NCBI GenBank assembly: GCA_015680685.1 | Contig: MNCI01022355.1 | Coordinates: forward strand, 431,262-495,261 | Source of the DNA: Gnetum montanum | Taxonomy: Eukaryota > Streptophyta > Gnetopsida > Gnetales > Gnetaceae | Direction of reading: 5' to 3' | DNA length: 64,000 bases | Notes under the pieces: generated by a model | Seen by the model: the letters and a program-made list of their open reading frames with translations, nothing else | The model's database searches: none | What the model was told of the DNA's origin: nothing | Shown here: piece by piece, positions 1 through 11,562 of the stretch | Numbering within the stretch: the first letter of the stretch is position 1 | Layout of the letters: each line of letters starts with the position of its first letter | Position numbers and translations under genes: made by a program

Positions 1-653
1 CACATTACATCAAAATTTTCAACTAGCATAAAGAATAAGAGGACGAAATAAAACTTTATTTAAGCTTGGTTGAAAACCGTGTAAATACTTGCTACACCAA
101 GTTTAAGAATTACAAGCAAGGGGACAATAAAAAAAATGATGGATGAATGTATCTTCCATATTGCAAACAAAATATCTTTGGTCATGAACACCCTAAAAGT
201 ACCCAATATCAATAAGGAAACATTAATGAAACAAATACCAGTAAAAAGTTTAATTTTTGAGGTAAGTAAAACCCATGAACAATAATAGGAATAATTGGGT
301 TTTTTTTAGCATCGGATGAAGGAATTTCTCGACAGAAATTTGTACTACGGATAGCTTTGAGCAGTAATCCTCAAGAAGTGCGGATTCCACCACTCCACAT
401 TCATTGACAATTTAAGCTTTCAAAACCATAAAGCATATTTCTCCGGATAAACACGTCGCATCTGCTGTATTTATCAAGACCATGCATTCAAAATCCAGGT
501 TCTGCCAACAAACAGCGGCTTAGAAGATAAGGTACAGAGTGAGCAGATGCTGAGGCATGATACGGTAAACCTCTCCCTCCAAATAATCCGAGTTTAGAGC
601 GAAGCGAGCCACGGGTAACAGCAGCAGCTAAGAGACTCAAACGCAACATCAAC
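1..653. other. Non-coding region upstream of the PPR gene
   Basis: No coding signal or repeat is evident. The only reading frames are short. It should hold the promoter and 5' UTR of the PPR gene that starts at 654, but I see no TATA element at a position I would defend. Confidence 0.5.
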
Positions 654-2552
654 ATGCTCTGCTTATCGTCTGTGGAATTGCACACTCAAATTCCAGTTAG
701 CCAAACCAATGCAGGAGCTGTTACAGGTGTGTCTTTTCATGCAAACAATTTTGTTTTAGGTCGCAATTCCAGAGCTACCCATGTGGATTTCAAGCCCTGT
801 TTCATGTCTTGTGGTCTTACCCACAAAAAACATAGAGTAGCAATCAACTGTTTAACGAAATTTTCAGCCCCAGCTAGTGCCCCTCCTGCACAAAAGCTGT
901 CAAGTGCCGACTATGAACAAGTTCACAGGATATGCCAAACCCTTGAAGAGCCTGGTTGGGAATCTTCGGAATTCATGATCAACTCTGTTGCAAATTATTT
1001 GAGGCCGGAAGTTGTTACAGAGGTTCTGAAATTACAGAAGGATGCCTCTAATGCGTTAAGGTTCTTCAGATGGGCTAGTCTTCAACAAGGCTACAGCCAC
1101 AGTCGTTCTGGGTATTTCTTGATAATTGACAATCTGGGTAGGGCACAACTGTTTGATGAAATGCAAGCTCTGATGCAGGAAATGCAAGAACAAGGTCTTG
1201 AGATTAGCACCAGCATCTTTAACAGTTTGGTGAAATCTTATGCATTCGGTGGAAAAATTGAGCAGGCTTTGGAGGTGCTGGATAAAATGGTGGCCTTGGG
1301 CCACCGTCCCAGTGTGACTGCCTTCAATTCCCTCTTCAGGGCTTTTGCCAAGTCTGATGATATTGACAGAATGCAGGCTGTGCTTTCACAGATGAACACA
1401 TGTGGTGTTCCGGGGAACTTGGGAACTTATAATCACATACTTAAGTGTCTCTGTTCTAGAGATAAGCTGGATGATGCTGTTGAGTTCCTAGATAAGTTAA
1501 ATTCTAGGGCTTGTAAATTGGATGTGCAGGCATATACCATGGTTGTTACTGCTCTGTGCAGGAAGGGAAGCATGGAGCAGGCTTGCAAGGTTGTGGATAT
1601 GATGCAGAGAAATGGGTGTAAACTCAATGTTTATACTTATAATGCTATGATTATGGGTTTTTACAGGGCTGAGAGGCCGGTTGAAGCTTTGAGATGGCTG
1701 CAGCTCATGGAGGAAGAGGGAGTTTCTAAGGATTCGTTCACTTACACTATTCTGGTTGATGGTCTCTGCAAGGCAGGGTATATGTACAAGGCTAAGGAGA
1801 TTTTTCTGGATGCTTGCAGAGAGGGTCAGGTGAACACCCCCACTTTTAATTGTTTGCTGAGAGGGTTCTACAGGGAAAACAGGGCAGATGAAGTTTTTGA
1901 CCTGTATGAGCAAATGCAGAAAACAGCTTGCAGACCTGATAGTTTTACTTTTACCATTCTTATTCGGATGCATCTGAAAAGAAATGAGGTTGCAGAGGCG
2001 TTTTCTGTGTACGAGGAAATGAGAGGAACAGGCGTTGAGTTGGATGTACAGATGCTGAAAAATCTTGCCAGGGGACTTTGTAGGGTTGGAAATCACAGAG
2101 TTAGTGGTTTGCTTTTCAGGGAAATGAAGGAAAAGGGTTTGCCTTTTGATCCATCTGATTATTATGTTGCAATATGTTCTTTTTCAAATAATGATGAAAT
2201 AGACGATGCTCGGGCTTTGCTCAGTGAGATGATTGAGAAAAGTCACCGTCCCAATACTATGCTGTACAATGTTGTCATCAAAGGATTATGCAGAGAGGGA
2301 AGGCTGGATGATGCCAGCGATGTTCTAAAGTCAATGACTCTATTCAACACAAACCCTGATGCTTCCTCTTGTGATATTTTAATAAAAGCTTACCTTGGAG
2401 CCCAGAGATTTCAAGAAGCTGAACAACTATATGAATGGGCTATTCAGAGAAATCTTGTGCCGTCCCATAAACCAGTAATTGGAGAACCTGAAAGATTGTT
2501 GGAAGAGTTTGTCAGAAGCTATGAGCTTGCTGCATGTTCCGAATATGTCTAA
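654..2552 (+). CDS. P-class pentatricopeptide repeat (PPR) protein, 632 aa, intronless
   Basis: This is the only intact gene. PPR proteins of this class bind organellar RNA sequence-specifically and affect its stability, splicing, ends or translation. Residues 1 to about 60 are Ser/Asn/His-rich with few acids, as in an organelle transit peptide. Residues 85-150 are a non-repeat lead-in with the HRICQTLEEPGWESS and RFFRWASLQ motifs common in plant PPR proteins. Thirteen contiguous motifs follow: 151-185, 186-220, 221-255, 256-290, 291-325, 326-360, 361-394 (34 residues), 395-429, 430-464, 465-499, 500-534, 535-569 and 570-604. There is no E, DYW or SMR domain. The first ATG gives the targeting peptide, so I chose it. 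Base-recognition pairs (residue 5 and last residue) in motifs 2-9 are NS, NN, ND, TN, ND, TN, ND, TD. Partial copies lie at 29498 and 63681. The exact organelle and RNA target are not shown by the sequence. Confidence 0.93.
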   Translation: MLCLSSVELHTQIPVSQTNAGAVTGVSFHANNFVLGRNSRATHVDFKPCFMSCGLTHKKHRVAINCLTKFSAPASAPPAQKLSSADYEQVHRICQTLEEPGWESSEFMINSVANYLRPEVVTEVLKLQKDASNALRFFRWASLQQGYSHSRSGYFLIIDNLGRAQLFDEMQALMQEMQEQGLEISTSIFNSLVKSYAFGGKIEQALEVLDKMVALGHRPSVTAFNSLFRAFAKSDDIDRMQAVLSQMNTCGVPGNLGTYNHILKCLCSRDKLDDAVEFLDKLNSRACKLDVQAYTMVVTALCRKGSMEQACKVVDMMQRNGCKLNVYTYNAMIMGFYRAERPVEALRWLQLMEEEGVSKDSFTYTILVDGLCKAGYMYKAKEIFLDACREGQVNTPTFNCLLRGFYRENRADEVFDLYEQMQKTACRPDSFTFTILIRMHLKRNEVAEAFSVYEEMRGTGVELDVQMLKNLARGLCRVGNHRVSGLLFREMKEKGLPFDPSDYYVAICSFSNNDEIDDARALLSEMIEKSHRPNTMLYNVVIKGLCREGRLDDASDVLKSMTLFNTNPDASSCDILIKAYLGAQRFQEAEQLYEWAIQRNLVPSHKPVIGEPERLLEEFVRSYELAACSEYV

Positions 2553-4576
2553 GTTCAAACTGAGGAGGCATTGTAAACCAAAGCAATTTGACTAGTTGTC
2601 TAACATAAGGTAGGCAGAGATTGAAGCTACAAGTTGTTCAGGTTATTTTATTTTTAACTAATGCACAAAAAGGAATCCTTTGTTACCTGTCACAACTGAT
2701 AGGTGGTCCTGTGGTCTTTTCAGCAGCTTGCAACAATAGTGAATGCAAATGTTATTTGGATTTCTGCCCTAAGTTGGTCATTGTTGGTAATATGCTTTGC
2801 AGCATATATTTCAGCTTTTGTTAGAACTAAACCTGAAAATTTAAATTGTTGTCTTGCAAACAGCATTTTTTCAATGTTAATTTCCTGAGACATCATTCCA
2901 TCACCGTTACTTCTTTTCATCAGATAAGTAAGGTGCCTGCAACCTTGTAATAAAGGTACGACTAGGTGAACAAACAGCAATACGATTTCTGAAGTGATTG
3001 AGCCTAAATGAACTAGAATATCAAGCTAGCAAAATACCTCACAAACTAAGCTTCAAAAATCTATTTCTCTGGGCAGATCTCTTTAATTTATGTTTTTAAC
3101 TAGCGACTGAAAATTATGCATCTGTGTCCTATGCCAACACACTCTTCGTGTAGATGCTTATATTATAAGTAGTTGCAAATTGATGATGACTATGATGAGC
3201 CAACAAGCCTTACATGAAACTGAATTGTTACATAAGAAGCAAATGCTTGGTCTAGAAAATGAAAGGACATGCAAGTCTAAAGAGATGATATCTAATGTTT
3301 TTGGAATCAAGTGTTATATTCTATTCAAAAGCAGTTGGGATCTGGACGATAAATCCTTTGATGAAAACTTTGGAATAATATCAAAATTTGATGAAGTAAT
3401 TGAAAATTTATTTACAAGTTATGGTATTACTATATGAGTTATGGTCTTCAAACCATGGGCCGATTGCATGTTATGGTCTTAAAAAATAGTGAAAATTCAA
3501 ATTTGATGATACCACAAGGGCATCACAAGCAGTGGTTTGATGAAACAGTAAAAAAATTTGAAATTAAGGATACCACGGTTCATGGTTTGTTTATCATAAC
3601 CTAGCTATGAGTCCTGGTGAAAAAATAAGATTTTTGAGCTGACTTTGGAAGTTTGTGACTATCATTATCTCAAGTTTTGAGGTGATCTTGGGCTCATTGG
3701 AAAGATCTTGAAAATATCTATTTGCTTGCAAAATAGCTCAATTGGTACTTATTTGGTTAGTCAAATTTGGCTTTGAAAAATGTCACTTTGAACTATCTGA
3801 TTTTGCCACAACACTTTACCATGAGTCACACTTTACCATGTCTCGGAAAAAAGCAGGAGTTGAACTATTTGATTTTGGTGACCATGACTAATGGTGACCT
3901 CGTAATTTTACATCAGATTGACCATGCGCTAACCATGCATTATTGTTTGTTTTTAAGGATAACACAAGTCGTGGTCAGGTCATAGGGATAAATTATGAAA
4001 TTAGATTTTGTTGCAGATTAAATTGTTGACGCCACCCTAAACAATTGAACAATTAGTGATGAAGAATGAATCAAATTGATTATAATTTGATAAGAAGTTG
4101 AATATTCAACTTTAATGACCTTTGATCTTCCAAATGAAATGCTGAAACCAAAATGCAACGGATAAGTTGAATTGATTTGGTTATTTTGATGATGCTGATG
4201 AGATGATGTGAGCACTTGTTGATGAGAGTGTTGATGATTGTTGGAAATGTCGAGATGATGAATGAGTTGTTGATGAAGTGATGAAGTGGTGAATAATAGA
4301 TGTTAATGTGTTGAATGATGAAAATTGATAAACAATTGGATTTAACATCATACTAGAAACAATCTTATTGCTAAGTATGGTGATAAATATGGTTAAAAAA
4401 TATTTTGATTATGACACCCCTATATCTTGTATTTCATTGTTGGAAAAACATTTGCGATATCTTCATCACTTAATCTTAAATTCCTTTTACATAAGCATGT
4501 CTCTAAATCTTTATAACAAAAATCTCTCTTTGAATTTTGAAAACAAGCTTTAATTTAATTTCTGTATAGAAGCCCT
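2553..4576. other. 3' flank of the PPR gene, duplicated downstream
   Basis: No gene is supported. The stretch matches 29640-31554 nearly collinearly, so it belonged to a duplicated PPR locus. The part at 4040-4330 is rich in GATGATG-like low-complexity sequence. An 85-codon ORF at 3180-3437 is open in both copies, but nearly all differences between the copies change the amino acid, so it does not look selected. Confidence 0.7.
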
Positions 4577-5016
4577 TGATTTTCCCACCGTGATTTCATC
4601 CATTGTTATTTCCTATTATGGTTTCATTTTCTATTTTTATTTGGTCAATCATCCAATCCATAAATCCTTTATTAATTATGCTAACTCCTTTGCCAAAAAA
4701 GAAATATCCATATCCTTTCCATTTCGGGTTTATTTTTATAACCTGTGACAATATAAAAGGAGTTCAAAGGGAGCATCTTTAGAGGAACAGTTGATAATGC
4801 ATAAGTTTGAAGGTAATCTCTTACAAATTGTAAATTCTCCCTAACCTACAATAGTTTAAAGATATGTTGCTACTAATGGTCCAGGAATTGATTTTCATTT
4901 GGGGTTTTTCATCTTGAAGGTTTCCTCGAAAGTAACTCTGTCTGTCTAATTTCTATTATATTTTTCATTTTATTAGAAATTTAGTAGTATTATGTGTGAG
5001 GGACTAGGAATAACCA
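4577..5016 (+). repeat. Copia 5' LTR
   Basis: About 440 bp ending in CCA, followed by one base and the primer site. Its first 100 bp match 24618-24720. Related pieces recur at 31555-32150. The left boundary is the position where similarity to the 3' LTR begins; an earlier start is possible. Confidence 0.7.
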
Positions 5017-5017
5017 T

Positions 5018-5033
5018 TGGTATCAAAGATAGG
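5018..5033 (+). promoter_or_regulatory. Primer binding site (initiator tRNA-Met type)
   Basis: TGGTATCAAAGATAGG lies one base after the LTR end. It is one base off the standard plant copia primer site TGGTATCAGAGC over the first 12 bases. Confidence 0.85.
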
Positions 5034-5085
5034 TTCTACACACTGATTATTTTGTCCAAGTGATTGCAAGGAAAAATCATAATCG

Positions 5086-6515
5086 ATGGAGGCTCTCTTA
5101 GTTAAAAAGGACTAGCATAGTGCAATTTTGGGAGTGAAGCGTAATAAAATATTTGATGAAGATTGGAAAAAGCTAAACTTTAAAGTGATAAGTACAATTT
5201 ATTTATATCATTTAGATTTGGTATTTCTTAATGTTTCCAATGTTTCTTTTGCTAAAAATTTATGGGATAGATTGCAAGCTTTATATTAAACAAATTCCCT
5301 AATCAATAAGTTATTGTTGAAGAAACGATTATATGAATGTAAAATGGTTGAATGTACAACAATTACAAAGCACCTAAATACCTGCAATATGTTCATCCAT
5401 TAGTTACAATCTATGGGGATGAAAATGGATGAGGAAGATTAGTACATCACATTTGTTAGCACACTTCTAAATTCATGGGAGACCTTTATGATGGTTGTAA
5501 GTCATACATCTACTAGCTTTATTTTTGATAATATTGTAGTTATTGTCTAAGTAATAGAAAAAACTTCTAACCTTCCTCAAAATAGTGTATTACTTGTTAA
5601 AAATGATTCAAAGCTAGATTTTGTTAAGAGACCTCAATTCAAACATAAGCCTTGAAAATTTGTTAAGAGGGCATCTAAAGGTTAGAATTGTGGTAAAGGT
5701 GGGCATATGAAGAAAGATTGTAAAAACCTTCTTAAAAAGGGTAACTCCATAGAGAACAATATATCAAAAAATAATAAAGCCCCTTCTACTTAAGAGGAAG
5801 ATTTGTCTGTTGTGTCCTCTTTTGATAATGCTAATATATATTCATAGTACATTGACTTGTGTACATCTCATCATTACACTCCACAAGTTAATTAATTTAG
5901 TGAGTATACATCTTTTGATTTTGGAATGGTAAGATTGGAAAATGATGGTTTATGCAAAGTTGTAGGTTATAGAAAGCTAAGATTTAGTTTAACGATGGAA
6001 CAATTAAGTTTATTCCCAATGTACATTATGTTCTAACATTCACTAAAAATCTTTTGTCTGTAAGTGAATTGGATTATGCAAGACTAACTATTATCTTTGT
6101 GTTGAATACTACATGGTTCATCTCCTTTGGCTTCTGGAATAAAAACATACAAATTGTATAAATTAGAAGCTAAGATATTAAAACAAAAACTAAGTGCATT
6201 TGTTGTTGTTGATTTGAAATGAGACATCTTGATGAAAAAAAAACTTAAGAAACTCTATAAGCAAGGTAAGATTAAGCTTTCAAAAAATTTCTTAAATTTT
6301 TGCCATCATTGTTTACATGGTAAAAAACAGCATCAGAGCTTTCAAAAAAAGTGATGGTAAATCTCTTCAAATATTAGAACTAATACATAGTGATATAAGT
6401 GAACCAATTAAGGATATTAAAAGAAGTCCTCTTGGAGGTGCTATGTATTATGGTTTTTTATTGATGATTTTTCTAGGAAGAGTTCAATTTATTTATTAAG
6501 ATATAAGTTTGAGGT
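5086..6515 (+). pseudogene. Copia gag, protease and N-terminal integrase (interrupted)
   Basis: Translation from ATG 5086 gives a copia-type gag with motifs such as AKNLWDRLQALY and LNSWETFMMVV. A zinc knuckle NCGKGGHMKKDC follows near 5680-5725, then a damaged protease with SHHYTP. The pre-integrase region is near 6220-6330 (CHHCLHGK) and the start of the integrase core near 6380 (IHSDISEP). Stops are frequent, many at expected Gln codons. At 6515 the frame is cut by the Tat element; the same integrase resumes after 22216. Not functional. Confidence 0.85.
6511..6515. repeat. Target site duplication of the Tat element (partner 22212-22216)
   Basis: GAGGT precedes the 5' LTR and AAGGT follows the 3' LTR, one mismatch. 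Dropping the insert restores the copia integrase reading frame across the site, which supports both borders. Confidence 0.88.
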
Positions 6516-8298
6516 TGAAACACCACCAATTTTGGACCATAGCACTTTAACAGAAAATTTGTCCAAGTGTTAACATGAGGCAAATTTTTTCTAAATGTTT
6601 GGCCCATGCTCCCACTACTAGGGCTACACTCTATAGCGTAGCCAGCGTAGCATGCAACATAGAACCAGGTTTGCAAAATTTTCTAAGTGTCAACAACAAT
6701 CACAGAAATTGTTCTAAGTGTCCTGCTACGCTCCTATTCCTCCTACTATGCTCGTGAGTGTAGCAAGCATAGTAGCACTTCGGTGGTCAATTTGCATGTG
6801 TCAAGCTAGAAGTTGCCAAGCTAGCTCAAAATGGAAGAAACAGTTTGGAAAATTTTTTAACTCTTAAGGCTACCCCTCCTACTATGCTCCAGAGTGTAGT
6901 TGGTGTAGTAAGAACAAGGGCTACAATTTTTACCATATTTTTCTAAGTATCCATGCTACGTCTTGTCCCCTCATGCTACACTCATGAGCATAGCAAGCAT
7001 AGCAGTGCTGGACTTCAGTTTTTTGCAAAATTTGCTTAGCTGTTGGGCTACACTCTAGAGCATGGCAACATAGAACTACCTCCAAAAGCTTCCAAATCTT
7101 AGCATAGGCCTTCATTCTAGCTCTAGTACTCCTTTGGCAAGCAAGATCAGCAATTTGCATTTCTCCTGCACCCCTTATTTGTCCCAAATTATGCCCATGC
7201 TCAACCCTATTTGAAAGAGGGGAAAGCGTAGTCCCAAAGCATAGCCTCCAAATTACACTGTTTGCAGGTACATTGCAGTATTTTTTGACTTTGACACATG
7301 CAATCTTGGCAGCGTAGTCATAGTCTGGCTGTCTCTTGGAGTCTAGTGGAGCATACCAAAGCATAATGCCTATTACTCCAAGAGGAGTGTAGTAGAGGTC
7401 AGTGTAGCCCCACCTACCCCCTTTTCCGTGTAGTGCTCAATCTACATTTTATATCAACCCTAACCCTATAAATACCCCTGTGTTTCACATTTTAGTGGTT
7501 GGCATTTTGAGGCATTTGGTTGGCAAATTCAAGTAGTAGTTGGCATTTTTGGTTGGCAATTTTGCGCCTTCTTGGCAATTTGACAATCTTTGGCATTACG
7601 CTCGAGTACCACTTAGCACCCAAGGCACCTTGAGCACCCCTCACATCAAAGCGTATTAGCATCTTGGTAACACCTTTGCATTCCATTCAACACTGTAGCA
7701 CACCGCAACCCATAGGACACTATGACAGCCAACCTAGCAAGCACAGACTTCACAACGGACATCAGTTTTCACCTTAGAACACCTTAGAAACTATGGCCAT
7801 GCTACTATTGTGCTTGTCTATACACTGCATACCTTCTTACCTCTCTTTTGTAATCACTACACTCCCCATTTGGGATGGTGCCATTCTCTCTCAAACTCCT
7901 CCTCATTTTCAAGCATTTCTGGTGCATTTTTCTTTAACATTTTAGCATTGCATTCGCATCTTCTCACTACTTTACACATTTTTGCATGTTCACACCATCA
8001 TTGTCACACTGGGAAACCTTGCTACACTTAGGCTTAGTTGGCCCTAGTGCTACCAAAAACATCATTCGAACGCTTACCATTATTTCACAACTTCAGCACT
8101 TGCATTTCGACTAACCACGCGACCCCCGGTTGCACCCAATATCCTATTTGTAGCTAGAAAAGTCCCTATTTGATCAATAAGACTATCTAGGGCGCTCTGC
8201 CTCCATTTTCTAGCAAGGCTCTTGTGTAGAGGTGAGGTCGAGGCTATGCGCTTGCAAACCCCTCGATGTTCCAACCGTCGACGTTTTTGGTCGCTACA
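6516..8298 (+). repeat. Tat element 5' LTR
   Basis: It begins TGAAACACC and ends GCTACA. A promoter-like TATAAATA lies at 7467-7474, just after a telobox-like AACCCTAACCC. Between about 6620 and 7080 it carries five degenerate quasi-palindromic repeats built on GCTAC-CTC-GAG-TAGC. Reading frames inside it are not genes. Confidence 0.92.
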
Positions 8299-8729
8299 TT
8301 TTTCTAGTGCTAGAAGGAGGGCATGCCATTTCCTTCTATGTTTAGTGGTAGTTTCACATGCTCTTTGCACCTCCATTACTAGCTTCAAACTAGCATAGAA
8401 GTGACAGCGTTGTAGTTGTCTATGAGTCAGTTGGTGTAGATTAGTCTCAATTGTCGATTTCCCTGGAACCTAACAGGATGGAAGCCAAAGTGTATTTCTT
8501 GCACTTGGACCCTAAACTCTATGTGCCAAGAAGAGCGTAGCTTGCCCTTAGCATGAGAGCATAGAAATCTCTAGCCTAGCAAGTGTAGCATCAAAGTTAG
8601 ACATTTTTCCAGTAGCACTCTTAGGCTTAGCTATCATTTTAGTTTTTCTATACTTAGTCATTTTTAGCAATTGTTATACTTAGCCATTTCTTTTCTAGTG
8701 TTGCACATTTTGCATCTTCTCATAGTAGC
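8299..8729 (+). other. Tat leader with probable primer binding site
   Basis: The sequence TCTAGTGCTAGAAGGAGGGC begins four bases after the LTR end and is the likely primer site. I cannot name the tRNA with confidence. The rest is an untranslated leader with no other clear feature. Confidence 0.6.
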
Positions 8730-11115
8730 ATGAACCCTAAAGAGCCTTCAACTTCCACCTCAAGCATGGTCGTTGTTCAACCTATTCAACAAGAATTCAC
8801 AATTGATATTCTTGGGGCTGAGGGCCCCATGTTTGTGGGAAGGCAATCCCGTAGGATATGTAACTAATCTCCCAAGCACATGATGCTCGACAAAGACAAA
8901 TATAACTTCCTTTATGAAAAAATCTAGGCAAGCATCCCCTTGGACTACCAAGAGCTAGATGCAAATCAAGGTTACGAGCTCATATATTGGACTAGGAGGG
9001 AGTACTTCCCTACCCCTAATGATCTCATCCCCCTCACTGAGACCTTTCGATGGATGCTCAACCAACTCATCCAACTGAATGGGTTGAACAAGCATGATGT
9101 AGCAACTAACTATGAGGAGCCCCTGCAGGATGGGCAAGAGGAATTTGAGGCTCACTTAGAGAACGAGAATCCCTTCTACATCTCTTTCTTGTCATCTACC
9201 ACTAATGTTGCTCCTTCGCAATCTCATCCATTTACCTTCTTTGAGGTAGTGACATCTCCCTTGTCACCACCTAGGCCAACACCTATTATGGCAAGCCATC
9301 AAGTGCATACACATCAAGGTGCAAGACTGTTTGTCACTCCATCCTTCATAGTCTTAGCATAGTCCATGCAATCCTCTATGTTGGCATCTGTGATGCCAAC
9401 CCAACCCTACGTGCACCCAATGTTGACATCCCAGCCACACATGACTTAAACATCATACATCCCACCTATCTCAGTGGTGTCCCCTATGACAACCTAAGCC
9501 ACAACCATGTGGTGGGGCCTTACGTCCATGCCTTGGGCACAACAAACAAAATAGAAACATGTGCAATAGCCTCCATAGCAGTACACTCAATATGCGTCCC
9601 ACGTGGTCACGCAGCCCACATTGAGACTATGGATGATGCCAATAGCATAGTAGGCCACACAACCAACATAGCCCGCTGCATCCACACCAAGCCTAGATCA
9701 AGCATTCCAACTCATTTAGACACTCACTAAAGAGGCCAAATAGCTTAAGGCCACCTCTTCTGATACAGTCCAAGTCATGGACTTCTACTGGGATGACCCT
9801 ATTAATCTTTTTGTCCCATCATTGACCCTACCTCCTAGTGCCCAACTTCCCCAATTCACCAAATATAATAATGAAGGGACAACAATGGCCATCTAGTGAC
9901 CTTTCGATCCAAGTGCCTTTTGTTGCAGGTGTGGCCACATGCAATAATTTGCATGTTTTCCATGTCCCTAGCTAGCAAGGCACTAGACTAATACCATGTG
10001 CTCCCTAGCGTCTCCATATCTTCGTTGGAGGATTTGCTTAGCTAATTTGTCACTTACTTCAAGTACAACTTGAAGGTTAAGATGATCCTAGATCAACTCA
10101 CGTAGATCAAGTAGGGCCACTTAGAGCCCATTCAAAAGTTCATCCAATGATGGAGCACTGCACTTAATGAAATCTGTAAGCCTATCATAGAAACCCACCT
10201 ACTAGTCATTTTCAAAGGCATAGTGAACAATTTCATCAAGTCAAAGCTGTACTACCTTGCCCCACACTCCTTGAGCCAAGCATTTGCTCAAATGAAGAGC
10301 ATTCAAGATGTGGCAGAAGCTAGTAAGGATTCGGCCTAGGTGGCCTACAAGAATGCATACACGAAGAAAGAAAAGGAGAAGGGCAAGAAAACAATAACAA
10401 TTGCAACGATGGCCAACGACACCAAACCAAACAATGCCAAACCAATGACTAAGACAACTAAGGCCGCAGCCAACAACAAGGCAATCGACTTTGGCACTGC
10501 AGTGATCAACCAACCCGCATCATCAAAAAATGTAGGGTAAGCTACCCCAAGGCTAAACTTTGAGCACAAGGACTACTAAAAGTATATATCATTGTTGATC
10601 AAGCCATCAGAACTTTTGGATCAGCTACTTAGTATTGGGTGCATCCTGTACAAGCAACTGTCTGAAGATGCTCACAAGCGTTATGACCACTACTACAAGC
10701 TCCTTAGGAACCCATCAGTGGTCATACTAGATAAGCCTCCAGTCCCTAAGCACTTCAGGTTAGATCAGTTATGCCATTACCATCAATTTTCCAACCATAA
10801 CACAAATTTTTGCATGGCCTTACAGGATGACATACAATGCATGATTGACTAAGGCCAATTGGTTCTTGATGCAACCAACCTAGTTCACCTAGAAAATCAA
10901 TTAATGAAGGTCTACAAAGACCCTCTCAATGCAAGTGGCATAGGCTACATCATTAATTCCATCAACATTGATGATGATGCAGAACTAGCACAAGAGCCAT
11001 TTGTGGTTCATGTACCCTCTAACAACATTGGGGCCTCATCGGCATCAACCAGTTCAAGGATCCCTTTTGTCATTAGGGCATCACCTCGAGTGCCCATAAA
11101 CATCCTTTGTGGTTA
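8730..11115 (+). pseudogene. Tat gag region (with possible N-terminal extra ORF)
   Basis: An ORF starts at ATG 8730 (MNPKEPSTSTSS) and reads to about 9362 with a few stops; it could be the N-terminal part of gag or the separate ORF that Ogre-type elements carry before gag. Gag-like sequence continues in shifted frames: a capsid-type stretch near 10130-10330 (FIKSKLYYLAPHSLSQAF), a Lys/Thr/Ala-rich linker near 10340-10530, and the Tat finger near 10770-10850 (CHYHQFSNHNTNFC followed by LQDDIQCMID). Several frameshifts and stops make it non-functional. The N-terminal part has no recognised domain. Confidence 0.8.
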
Positions 11116-11562
11116 GGGCCCCATAGAACATTGTAGCAATAGCAACCCATACACCCTTCATCATTAGGATGCCACAATGTGTGGATCCTTCATCGAGTCT
11201 ATTGGTGGGGACTGCAATAGGCCTCGCTCACCTAAGGCCTCATTCTGCATACAACACCAGGCAGTCAAGGTGGTAGCTTGGGAGGCAAAATAAGTGTCTC
11301 GCTAACTGAATGATGAGGGAATGCATGGTGCTAGGTTTGCCTAAATCTGTCCCCTTGTTTGCTATCCCTATGGCTACATCAGCCGAAGTTGCCATCGCAA
11401 GTAATTAACAACTGAGCACTAAGGTTCACAGGCAAGCAAAACAAGCCCAAATATCCTCCCCAGGAGATCCATCTCTTGGGTCACATGGAGGAGATGAAGA
11501 CTAATAAGGCAACTAATAGCGGTAAGGAATTTCTAGATGCATTGGCACAAGTTAAGTAGGCT

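Noticed and set aside
1497-2096. A 199-codon minus-strand open frame inside the PPR gene
   Set aside because: It lies opposite a clearly coding PPR array, has no recognisable domain, and repeats with the PPR motif periodicity; it is a shadow of the sense gene.
3180-3437. An 85-codon ORF 3' of the PPR gene, also open in the copy (30219-30527)
   Set aside because: Nearly all differences between the two copies change the amino acid, so there is no sign of selection on a protein.
6930-7364. A 144-codon minus-strand ORF in the Tat 5' LTR
   Set aside because: The equivalent region of the 3' LTR is broken into shorter frames, there is no domain, and its Cys/Ala-rich content mirrors the GCTACRCTC repeats.
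10241-10569. Overlapping minus-strand frames rich in Leu/Val/Phe, looking like membrane proteins
   Set aside because: They are the complement of the Lys/Thr/Ala-rich linker of Tat gag; hydrophobicity is a by-product of the sense codons.
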